The notes under the pieces were generated by a model. It did no database searches and was not told the origin of the DNA. It saw only the letters and a list, made by a program, of their open reading frames with translations. Positions 22,102 to 33,800 of a DNA stretch of 64,000 nucleotides are shown here, piece by piece. Origin of the DNA: Homalodisca vitripennis (Eukaryota; Arthropoda; Insecta; Hemiptera; Cicadellidae); NCBI RefSeq assembly GCF_021130785.1, contig NC_060208.1, forward strand, positions 55,951,001 through 56,015,000. Reading direction: 5' to 3'. The translations under genes were made by a program, and so were the position numbers. Positions within the stretch are counted from its first letter, which is position 1, and each line of letters begins with the position of its first letter.

Positions 22102-22239
22102 TAAATATTCAAATAATAAAAGAGCTTCTAGAATGAATAGTGTTAGTTGTTTATATTTTATTCGTGTAAGTAATATACTGTATATATAAAAACGTCATGT
22201 TCACTGGAGTAAAATAAAAAGTATTGTGGTGCAAGCAAT

Positions 22240-23166
22240 AGTGGTGCAACTACCAAAAGGCAGTTGCGAACCAACAACATTTTTCCCATAAAAAGGCACT
22301 ACCTGCAGTAGTTATGAAGGAGATTAAACCTATTTGTAATGACCTAGCCAAAGCAGATCTACAAAAAAATGTGTTCATGGGAAAACCCAAAATCCAAATG
22401 AGAGCGTGAACAATGTTATTTGGAACCGCATTCCCAAAACTGCCTTTGTAGCTAATAAAACATTGCATTTTGGCATTTATGATGCAATTTCATGTTTTAA
22501 TGATGGTTACATTGCCAAATGTGAAACTATGAAATAATGTAACATGAAAATAGGCCTAAACACAATTGAAGCTATGAAAAGGTTGGATAAGGACCGAGTA
22601 TACTTTGCGCAAAAACAAGTGTTAGAGATCACAAAGAAGGCTAGACAAATGAGAAGACATAAAAAATGAAAATTAAAGAAGTGGAAGAGGATCCTGATGA
22701 CCCCAGATATGATCATGGGATGCATTAAAAGTAAGTTTACGTTACATTCATGTATTTACCATTAAAACATTGTTTTTCTTGGCGTTTTTTGCGATTTCCG
22801 AAACTTACATTTTTTAAATACATTTGCACACTTTTCTCAGCATTGGAGAGGTTTAAAGCTCTGAAATTTTTATTACATATAAAACTAACTTATTTGTATG
22901 GTTTAACGAAAGATTTTATCAATATTCATTCTAGAAAAAAATAAAAATAAAATATTACGCTAAAAACAAAGTTTTTGTTGTAGTTTATAAAAAATCAAAA
23001 AAATAAACTTTTCAAAATATTTTTTAAATTCCTCCTGTTAAACATTGTACAATAGTATAATTATTATTGTGAAAAAATTTCATTGGGATATCTGTTATGG
23101 TTATTGAGAAATGTGTGCAAATGTTTGGTCAATTTAACATTGTTTAGATAGGCCCTACCCTGTCCC
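22240..23166 (+). pseudogene. 3' end of a 'Mutator-like/Kolobok-like' transposon, copy 2
   Basis: In shifting frames the plus strand gives IKPICNDLAKADL, GKPKIQMRA/GKTQNPNES-like, VNNVIWNRIPKTAFVANKTL, HFGIYDAISCFNDGYIAK and EEDPDDPRYDHGMH. These match the protein encoded on the minus strand at 26159-26521 ([59 protein letters not shown]). Both are followed by a similar AT-rich 3' region with a poly-A/T stretch, and here it ends CCCTGTCCC then TTAA (23167-23170). The left end and most of the transposase are missing. The family name is my recollection of a domain found in insect transposase-like proteins and is tentative. Confidence 0.65.
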
Positions 23167-23317
23167 TTAAGGGAATGTAAGGTAAGGCCGAATGTAATTG
23201 AGTAAAGGTCATAGTTATAATCAACAGAAAGACTCATTTTCTTCCTGGATTAAATTACACAATGGCTTTGGTAGCTAGAAAAGGTACAAGCCATTTATTT
23301 TTAATTCTTTAAACATA

Positions 23318-23567
23318 CATCTATAGACCGCTAAAAAAGCAGTTACTTCAATAAGGAGCGACAGTAACATCTCATTAGCACGGCTGGATAACCGCTAACT
23401 GAACGGAACTGACATAAAATGGCCGTGATAGTCCCGCCCCTAGCGGCTACAGAGCAAATTGCGTGATGCGTGACGTTCTATGACACGAAACGAAATTTTC
23501 CCCCCTTGCAAAATATACATCGATAGCCCGCCAAAAAAGTAGTAACTTCAAAATACGAATCTCAAGT
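23318..23567. repeat. Direct repeat pair, period ~198 bp
   Basis: ACATCTATAGACCGCTAAAA followed by AAGCAGTTACTTCAA (23318) recurs as ACATCGATAGCCCGCCAAAA followed by AAGTAGTAACTTCAA (23516). The intervening sequence is GC-richer than the surroundings. No coding sequence. Confidence 0.6.
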
Positions 23568-24224
23568 CAAATATAATTTAAGAGGCCGAGATGATTCCTT
23601 AGTTTGGTTGTGCAAACTTTTAATTATTAATATATGTTATAAAATCAATTAAGTGCGTCATTGCAAAACCCTCTTGGATACGCCTATACTTGTGGTAACC
23701 TTTTATCGGAATAAAGGTAGCCCAAAAATATTGAATAATAGGGCTGAGTTGTGAATTCTTGTGATACATTTATAGTAAATAAACTACCCTCATGAGTGTT
23801 ATGAAGTATTAGGTTTCTTACTTGTAGAATGTTGTAAAATCCACGCACTTACATTGGTAAGTACAACAAATATTTACCACTGAAAATTAAAAATCAGTTG
23901 AAATTTCGTGGTCTGTAACTTGGATGAAGTTTTGTGTTTATAGATTAGATTCTATTGAGTTTATGATTTCACGCTAGTAAAAGATACAAAATAGCATTTG
24001 AATTTACGTGTAGTACGCAATTCAGGTTTACAACACTTGATATTTGGATTTTATGGACAAAGATATTGCTTTATAACTAAGATAACAAAGTTGCTCTTAC
24101 TGGTCCAACGTTACTTAAACATTACTTAACGTTACCCCTTGATAACATAGACATGATATGGACCTGCCTAATAAGTCTAAATCTGTCAATTTATTATCAG
24201 AAGGATGAGTTATCTCTTAGGCGA

Positions 24225-24360
24225 AATCTTTCGCTAGGCGTAACTCGCTAACGAAGCGTTTCCGGGCATATGGTTATATGAACTTTTTTACTTGTTTTTA
24301 GCTATAAAATAAGCTACCGAGAGATTGCCGTTTAGTTTTGAATCACCCTGTATATTAACT
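24225..24360. repeat. Dispersed-repeat 3' end upstream of Strap
   Basis: The block GGCGAAATCTTTCGCTAGGC, then GTAACTCGCTAACGAAGCG and ATATGGTTATATGAAC, ending GAATCACCCTGTATATTA, has the look of a common insect transposon tail. No coding sequence; the class is unknown to me. Confidence 0.4.
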
Positions 24361-24559
24361 CTTCTAATTTTATACGCGGTTATTCGAATAATGGAACTGC
24401 AGTCTGTAATTTATACATTTACATTTTATAAGAAAATATATTTTTAACACTAATATATACTATATATTTAAAGTATATTAACCTCAAATTCGCTTCCAAA
24501 ATCCAAATTGTTTATTTAATATATTAGACATGATTAAAATGTCTGTGTAATATTTCAAT

Positions 24560-24760
24560 TTACATAGGAGACCTTCATTCTTTGTATGTTGGCAGCAGCA
24601 GCAACTCAGTAAAACAAAACTCATTTCAATTCAGTCGGCCGTGAGCAACTGATGTAGTAGGAGGTCCTTTTAGTTTGTCGCTGTATTTCGCGATTTCCGA
24701 CAGCGATAGTACCGATATTAACATCGTTCGGTTATAGAATAGTTGGTTATTAACATCGTA
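24560..24760 (+). promoter_or_regulatory. Probable Strap promoter and 5' UTR
   Basis: The 200 bp before the Strap ATG is locally less AT-rich, with several CG dinucleotides, and has no TATA box at an obvious position. The ATG context is CGTAATGG. The transcription start cannot be placed from sequence alone. Confidence 0.4.
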
Positions 24761-24875
24761 ATGGCAAATTTAAGACAAACGCCCTTAACTTGCAGTGGCC
24801 ACACCCGTCCAGTCGTCAATTTAGCCTTTAGTGATATCACAGAAAGTTCGTATTTCTTGATATCGGCTTGCAAAG
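24761..24875 (+). CDS. Strap: Strap exon 1
   Basis: Encodes residues 1-38 ([20 protein letters not shown] ... LISACK) plus one base. The donor is GTTAGT. Confidence 0.96.
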
Positions 24876-27800
24876 GTTAGTAACTTCGTTGTTTAGCCCA
24901 AGTTCTGCTTGTTTACCTTGGCCTATTTTTGATATTGGTTAGATTTTAACCTAATCAAATTAACGTACGTATTATGTATTCTCTCTGTGACTTGGTCAAA
25001 TAGACTATGGCTTCATGTATTTGTTGATAATGTTGTCTTTAGTTTATTAACTTATTTTCAGATGGAAAACCCATGTTGCGTCAAGGCGATACCGGAGATT
25101 GGATAGGGACCTTCGAAGGTCACAAGGGAGCTGTTTGGGGGGTTGCCTTAAATAAAGATGCAACGAAGGCAGCTACAGGTGCTGCAGATTTCAATGCTAA
25201 GGTAATTTTTATGCCTAAGTATATTACTTCTTACAATCACAGTTGTTATTAGGTCAAACAACATAATTACATGTTATTTGCACTATATATCAATCATGAT
25301 ATATCATGAATTTGAAGCTTGTATATGAAGCTTAGAATTCCTGAATTATCAGGTAAAGTTGAGACATGTTTATATGCATGTCAGTAATACTATTCCATGA
25401 GCTAATAATAGTTTATATTTTCAATATTATAAAATGCCATATCATTATATATTAACGAATCAATTCATTCACTTTAAACATATGCATTGTTAGAAAACTG
25501 AATTGTTTAATTCAGCCTGAACCATAGGATATACATTGTATCGCAACACTGAACAGTGAAGGTTTGTAGGTTATTTGAGAAACATTACACTATCCACTTG
25601 ATTTTGATAAATACTTTGTTCAGTTTGGTGTTACATAGGATAAACTTTATTGATGTTAAGGGGACCAGGTAGTGGCAATCTCGCCCATGTAAAATTTACC
25701 TTTTTTAGGTACACTTTTCTCAAAAACTAAAAGAGATATTGCAATGAAACTTTCACACTATTTTGTTTGTTGCTCTGTTAACAATAATAAGGATTTTCAA
25801 ACATATATTTTTTAAAACTTTTTTTTTTATTGATTTTTGAATTTTAAAACATTTTTTAAACATTTTTTTTGCATAAAACTGTTATAATTTTTTTATTTTT
25901 TATTTTCATGTAATAATACATCTTATTATTGTTTATTGTGATAATACAAAGAATGTGTGCAAGTTTGGTCAAATTTGGTTCAATAGTTTGCAAAATAATG
26001 GTACCAAATGACAAAAAAACAAACTTTCGGAAAACCAACATTTAATTTTACTCTGCCCTAAAACTAACAAATGTGTATAGGCCTACCTACTTGAACATAA
26101 TTAGTGTGCACCATAGCCATAGGCTGGGTCATCTGGGTCTTCCTCATTCTCAAGTATTCTACGTTTCACTGTTTTTCTGACTTCTTTGGCTTTTTTTTTC
26201 TATATCTTTCATGGCTTTTTCATCTTCAAATATGCAGAGTTTATCTTGTCGCTTGAGTCCTACAACACAATTAGTTCCTGCTTGGCCACATAACTTATCA
26301 AGAACTTTTATCTTCCCAAGAGCTCCATCATTGTAACACAATATTGCATCTTGCACTCCAATTGTCAAAGTGGAAAGTCCAACAAAATTGTTTTTGGAAA
26401 TCCTTGTCCAAATCATATTATTGAAGGACTCGTTTTGGTTTTGTGTCTTTCCGTGAACACATTTTTTAAATAAATTTGGGTCTGCTAAGTCTTTATATAT
26501 TGGTTTTATGTGCTCCATCACAGCAATTGGTAAATTGTTAGTGGGTGTAGGGGAAACTTTAGGGGAAACAAATGGGAAATCCTACTGATATGTGTATCAG
26601 CTCAGTGCGTTCCCGCACAAAAAAATTAAAATTAATATGAATTAGTGCTTAGATTTGCATATATTTGGTATCAGATTGTTCAGAAAAAGATTGGCAACAA
26701 TAATAAATAATAAAAAAATTTTTTTTTAAATTAAAATATTTCACTACCTGGTTCCCTTAAGACAATCATTAGTTAATTAGGCTACTTGGCTTAGACTTGG
26801 GATCATCTGTATTATTTATTTATTAATAGTGTTCTACCATTTACATTTTTGTAACAAATACGTAATACAACAAATGTGAAAAAAATCCAAAGAATTGTCT
26901 AACTTGATTTCTATAGAATTGAAACAATTTGTGGATCATATAGATTCGTATTTAAATAAAACATTGAACTTTTACCTATTAGGTAATGTATAAATAAACT
27001 ATGTAAACTTAAAATTATGCAGTATTGCAATCAACAACAAGTAAATGGTCAAACTACAATCAATATTAAAAACATTCAACAATCTAAGACAGTAAATAAT
27101 ACAAGTTATGTTAACAAAAGACTAGGCAGATGAAAAGAACAACAAACATTTTTAACACATTTATAGGATAGAATGAGTAACAACTTCTCAGCCCATTCTT
27201 TTGTTACGTATGTGACACTTAGACACATTTATGGTGAAATATCAAATAAAGTAAAATTATATAAATACATTTATCACAGTTCAGTGTATAGAAGGTGATT
27301 TAATTCAAAAGTATACAAAATTGGGCACAACAATTTTTATTATTTTCCAAGCAATACATGTTTTTATGGCTGTTACGTTTGTGACATGAAAGGCACTCAT
27401 CCTTAGAGTGTTAGGTACATAATGGTAAAATTCTGTTAATTTTTCCTTCAATAAAATTTAAAATAAAATTAATTGCATTCCTAATTAATATTTACGTACA
27501 ACTCTTAATTAATCAATGTACCAACACGTTTTGAATACTTGTTAAAAATTGTGATTTGTTGTTACGTATGTGACAGGTTGTTTGTTACGTATGTGACAAG
27601 TATAACTAGAGTACCAAGAACACTATTTATGTTAAAAATAACAACTTATTCTATCTAAAAGTGATATCCTTACAACTGAACTGAACCAACAAAATAGGTA
27701 ACTGTTAATCAATTCACATAGAAAAACGTTACAATAAAAACTTAGGTACTAAATTCATATATACTGTATATTAAGGTTCCTTATAACTATTTCTACAATA

Positions 27801-30800
27801 TTAATTTTTAAATAAGTTGGGTACACTTTTGTTCTAAGTAAAACTAACAGAAAATAGTCACACTTCTTTAACATGTACAGTTTTTGGAAACTGATAAAGT
27901 ACACGAACTCAACGGTTTTAATTTTAGGTTGTTCCAACACCCGAATAATGTCTTTAGTAGCCACGAGCCTTTCATCATTTTCATCAATTTTAAACAGTGT
28001 AGTATCCTCCCCATACTTTCTCAAGAAAGTGACTACAATATCTTCATTTACTTTGCTCTGGCAAACTGCTACGTAGCGAAATTCTTTCATTTTATTACTT
28101 AATAATTTCACTAATACATAGTCACCAGGATTTTGTGTTGGACATTTCTATCAGTGTGTGATAAATGGGCTCTTCATCTGACTCCATCTGTGCATTTTCC
28201 AGTACTCTCATACTTATCATCATCAGATTTCATCACTGTAAGCATCTTCATAGTGTAGCCGTCGTCGGGTTGACAGTTTTGTAGCGTCATATTTCTTCAT
28301 TCTTTAATGTCAACTTTAAGCACGAGTGATTTTGATGTCCTGCTAATCAGTATCTTGTGATCACTATATGCTTGAAAGTGGTGCATTGCTTGAATACCAG
28401 TTATTTGAATTTTACCCCATCTCTCCTCAAGATGTTTTCTATTATGATCTATTTCTTCCTTTGAAACAATAGCCGAATTTCTTTGCATTTTTCCAATGCC
28501 ACTACTCTGTAGAAATCTTCTGGGGTATTAACAAAAGCTTTCCGACCCTTTACTACTCTCCATACAATCCTCTTTACCATCCCTCCGATACCATCTACAG
28601 CCTCCTTCTCATGGCTGGAAGCAAAAAAATTCCAGTTCATTGCAATACCAAAGTTTTCCTCTGCAAAACAAATATTTGACATAGTGTACCGGCTTTTAAA
28701 TTGGCCGGCACAGTTATCAGAAAATATATGTAAATGTTTTATTTCTGGAGCTATTTGATTAATTTCTTTTACAAGAACTTTTATAAATGTCCAAACAGAG
28801 TTCTTACAATGCTTCAAATCATCACTAACACAAGCAAAACTATAAACTTTATCATTATGCCAACCTTTTATTTTTTGTACATAAATCAGTCTGGGAGGCT
28901 TTAAAATAAACAAATAAATAGATTAACTTGGTAGATAGGCTAGGTTAACTAACTTCCTAAGTTAATTCTTCTTCAAATTGACAGTTTTTGTATCATAACT
29001 TAATGTGTCACATACGTAACATTTTAATGTGTCACATACGTAACACAGTTTACTTGCCAAAGAATAATATTTAAAATAAAATAAAAAATATCATATTAAC
29101 AATCATTAACTTGACCTTACTTTTTACAAAATGTTATCCATGTCAACATTCTAGATGAGATGCAGTTTTAAACTTGTTCATGTTTCTTGTTACGTATGTG
29201 ACACTGTGACATACGTCAGAATTATTTGGAAATAAGAACTTGTTTACTTACCAAGTTTATTTAAATTTAGCTCAAGTTTATGTAAAATGTCCAAGCTTCC
29301 TCTCTCTAACCTCATATCTAAGAAACACTTATACACTAGGTAAAATCAGCTGTTTTAAAAAACTAGATTATTGTTATTAGTAGACTGTCTCATCAACAGG
29401 CAACTTTAACCTAGAATAAAAATAAATATACATCTTCTATTAAACTATTTTCTTTGGATTTGGTAAATTAAAGTATTTTACAACATAAATATGTCTTAAA
29501 AAACTAACTTTAAATTTATTTCATTTTTTAACACTGAGGTGTCTGTTATAAAAGAATGGCTGTTCTATAAACAATATTTTAATAATAATTAATAATCAAA
29601 CTAAAAAATATAATAGATGATTAACCTATAAGTACACTGCAGCCATGCTAGATATTTTAGATGGCGCTCAGTTTCAAGTCTTTTTTGAACAATTTCTAAA
29701 CAATACTACTTAAACCTGTTTAATGTATAATTTGTAGCTCATAATTTGTATCATGAGATGTAGTTAAAGTAACAGTTACTATAATTTATAAATTTTTTAT
29801 TTTGCTAAATGTTATGAGAAAAATGAGAGTCGGAGAAAATTTTTACCAAACATTTTACTTTTACTACTTTCAACCAGTAAAAAATAAGAAAATTCCAAAT
29901 AGAATTTGTAGAATATTATGTAGAAAAAAAGATGTGCTCAATTTTTTAGTAGAAATAAAAATAGTAATTTCTGTAGTATGTTATGTAAAAAATACAAAAA
30001 AGTTACAAAATTATAAAAAGTACGGTACACTAAGTATTTTTTGTGCACCTGTACTGTAAGTGTAAAATAAAAAAAAACTATATTGTGAGAAGTACACTCT
30101 ATTAGAAAATAACAATATATGTAACCAAAGCCATAACCATAAATTATGTAACCATAATTTTTAGAGGCAAAACAATAAAATAAAAGTACCTTGGAAACAC
30201 AAACTTAAGTTCAAAGCCCTAAAAGCAAGTTATAAATTAGCCCATGTACTAAATTTTTATATTTTTATAGAAATATATTCTATATAAGAAACTAATTTGA
30301 TAATGGAAAATAAATATAAAATCAAAATAGTGTGAGTAATAAATTAAATATAACATAATATGTAACAGGCTGCTCATCAACATATTTCCACTGAGAACGT
30401 TGCATACAGTTTTTTGTACAAATAAACTATAACAAAAATATTTTTCAATAGCGTATTTTATTAGAAAACATACATGATAATAAATACATATGAAAGATGT
30501 TGTAATGTGGCTAAAAATAAAACAAAATATGCATGATGTAATATGAAACCTAACCAGTCTTATTTTGGAAAGATAAAAAGCACTTTATAACACATGAAAT
30601 GAGGATCTTTGCTATTCTAAGAATAATTTTGAAAAACATAATGTATTATCCAAATCGTAAGGCACTTGTAATATGCATAAATACCACTCAGTGATATTCA
30701 TATACATATTTAGAGCAAAAAGAATATTTTTAGAGACTAAAAACTGCGTATAATAGTCCAGGTTAGACTTTTGCTATTATACGAATAATTTATAAAAAAA

Positions 30801-33800
30801 GCATAAAACAATCCAAATTATTAGAAAGAATGAAAAAAATCATTATAAAATTACACTTTCATCTAAAGAAATAGAGTAAATGAATATTCCATTTTGGGAG
30901 AGAGACCCAGAACTCAAAGAAGTATGAACTTTGTTGTACAAGTAAATAATGGTTGTAATACTAAAACATAGGTACAACTTTCCTTATCTATTTATTTATA
31001 AAACATTTCACATTACTACTCAAAGTAATCCTTAAGAGTATATTATTAAAATAAAAAACTTATAAAAAACTGCACTTCAAAAAGGTTATAACTCGCACTA
31101 CCAAATAGAATAGATGTGCAAACTGATTGGATGCCCGTTGTGGGGGAAAGAAATGATCTCCATCTTCGTTTCGAAACTTGCCAACTCTACAGCATAAAAT
31201 ACCTTCTTCAAAATTCTTTTGATGCATTAGCTTTTCATCTTGAAGGAGATCATTTTATTATTTAAATCCCTCAAATTATAAAGGAATTTATTATGTATTC
31301 CCGAATAACGTTTTTTTATGTTTTAACTGGATCCGATGTAAGGGTTCGGAAGGAAGTTTATTACAAACAACGTAGGATATGGAATGAAATTGTAGTCACA
31401 GTGCTGAAAAGATAATTAATTAATTTCTGTATTTGGTGACATTATTTGGATATGGCATGTCAGTCATGTCAAATTAGTCTTGTGATTGGTTAAAAATATT
31501 ATGTATTTGGTAAATTTTTCAGACTGCTGGTATGAGCTTATAAAATTATGTTTGTAAAGCATTTACCAAACTCGTTATATTACAGATATAAACTTGTATA
31601 TATCTATATAAATCTGTAGTCTAGAACTCCTTGAATACATTGGTATAAATATTTACAATATATTTTACTAATAATTAGCACTTTTATCCAAAAACCCTAA
31701 AGCGAATGTGACATTCACACATTGATATGGTTAACAGAACAATGAACACTAAAATGGGAACAATAGTACTAAAATACAAATAATTTAAATTATATTTTAC
31801 ACTAATAAATATAGAATATTTATCAACTTTTCTGTTAAAAATAATTTCACATGGAGTTTGTAAACTGTGGCCTGTAATAGTGATTTCTCTTGTTTTAGAT
31901 TTACGTTTGAAGCAATATTTTAATTGTATTATGTACACCAACATTTCCAACAATTTTGTAATGCTTTTCGTTACTCTGTTTCTTTATTTCTTGAGTTTCT
32001 AACATGAATAAATTTCATCATTATCCTTGTTTTTAAGTTCTGAAATTTTGTGTTTTATTTATCTTGATAAGGTGCCAGGTCCTGAATGCTTTTTTTCTGG
32101 TAAATATCTTAAAGTCTATTGTGTAATTTTTAATTTTGTATTGATCACTACAGCTTTTGTACCATGGCTTTTGCTTTTTTGAAGCCTATTTATTGAACTT
32201 TGTTTACTGCTTTACTAAATGTCTGGGTACACTTATAAGTCTCTGCCAGAGATTCAGTTTACAAACTTACTCGCTAGCCAGTGAGTTCCTTTTCTCAATG
32301 TGCTGAAGTATATATATACTTGTTTTCTTATGGATATCATCTTTCAAATATTTGTGTGAAGCCATTATTTGTTTATGTCTTAGACTTTTCCTTTATCGAT
32401 TTTTCTTGAGGTTGTCCTTTCTTTTTGATTGTCCTATTTAGTTTTTTCTTTCACTTTTTCACTGTATCTTTTAACTTGGGATGTTATCCAGAAAACAAAC
32501 TGAGTATGTTGCAACTACCTCAGTTGAATATGTTTCTATTGTATTTTTATTTGATTGTTTGTGTGTGAAAATCTTCATTTTGGTAATACAAAAAGCTGAA
32601 AAATATAAAAAATGAATGAGATTGAAAAGTACATTACTTGTATTGAAATTGGTAGTAGTTGAATTAATACGATGTTTTTTAAAGGTTCTATCATTTGTTT
32701 CCCACAGCTTTGCATGTAATTTTTAAAATCAAAGTCTATAGCCTCATTAGTTAAGTACGGTAACTAATTAAGTTATTAGCCTATAAGCTAATTAGTTAAA
32801 ACACATACGGTGTTTATGATGGCGCCCCATGATATTTTTTAAACTTAAATAGGCATACATCAGGTCATATTATTTCAGTGCTTCTGGTTAAGAGAATAAG
32901 AGGTTAGGTGACTGACTTATATCAGGTTTTGTGCATATAAGAGCATTTCTGGTTGACTAAATTATATTTTCGACACCACATCTGACTTTGCCTTGTTGCC
33001 CCAATCAACAAAATTTGTATTTAAGTCTAAAATATATACTTCAGTAAAAAATCGCTTACTTCCAGCCCTTGTAATCTACTTCCGGTCTTGATATTTCCAG
33101 TCCTATAGTTGAGTTTGCCTCATTGTCCAGATGAGAAAAATATATTATGTAAATAGGACTGAAAGCCCACATCTATCTAAAAAAAAGAGTCTACTTAAGG
33201 CTGTTTAAATTCACTTCTGATCTAAGGTATTTACATTTCTCATATTTGAGCTTGTTTTATTGTTCCGATAAAGAAAACATATTATGTAGGTTTTCTTTAT
33301 CGGTCTACTTCAGTAAAACAAGATCAACTTCCGGCCCTTGCAATCTTATTTTGATCAAAAGCTATAAGCAAAGATATAAGCTAGTGTCATAGCTTAGTTT
33401 ATTTTGTTGTCCTGATGTAGAAAATATACATATATACTTGGACCTGAGAAGGCTTTTGCGGTCAAAAGCTATCTACTCACGGTATAAGTAGAAAATCCAT
33501 AATAAGCTCATGCAACCTGTCAAAATAGTCGTATATAATAGGTTTTGCTTTATAGAAGTGTTGTTGTTTTTTGGACTGTAATTTGGGAAAGAATGGCTCA
33601 TTGAGGCATTTAAGTGTTTATGCTTGTCTTTTTCCTTAAGCCATTGTCAAAATACCATATCACAATGCCAGGGAAGCTAATCGGTTTTGAGTACCTGATT
33701 AGCAAACATTCACAGAGGTTCATTAAGATAGGTTTCATAATAGTGTTTTTCTAAAAACAAACTTAAACAAAGTATAACTAATGCATTAGAAATTTTTAAT

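Noticed and set aside
21862..22112. Overlapping open frames on both strands
   Set aside because: They come from an imperfect palindrome (22020-22101) and have no family resemblance.
27202..29220. CRISPR-like array
   Set aside because: The 16-bp motifs are in both orientations with irregular spacing of 7 to 1400 bp, in an insect intron. They fit subterminal transposon repeats, not CRISPR.
29802..30059. 85-residue plus-strand frame rich in K, N, I, Y, F
   Set aside because: The composition is that expected of random AT-rich DNA; no motif, homologue or splice context.
31684..31953. 89-residue minus-strand frame with a hydrophobic segment
   Set aside because: The hydrophobic run follows from T-rich codons. 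No signal, homologue or gene context in the Strap intron.
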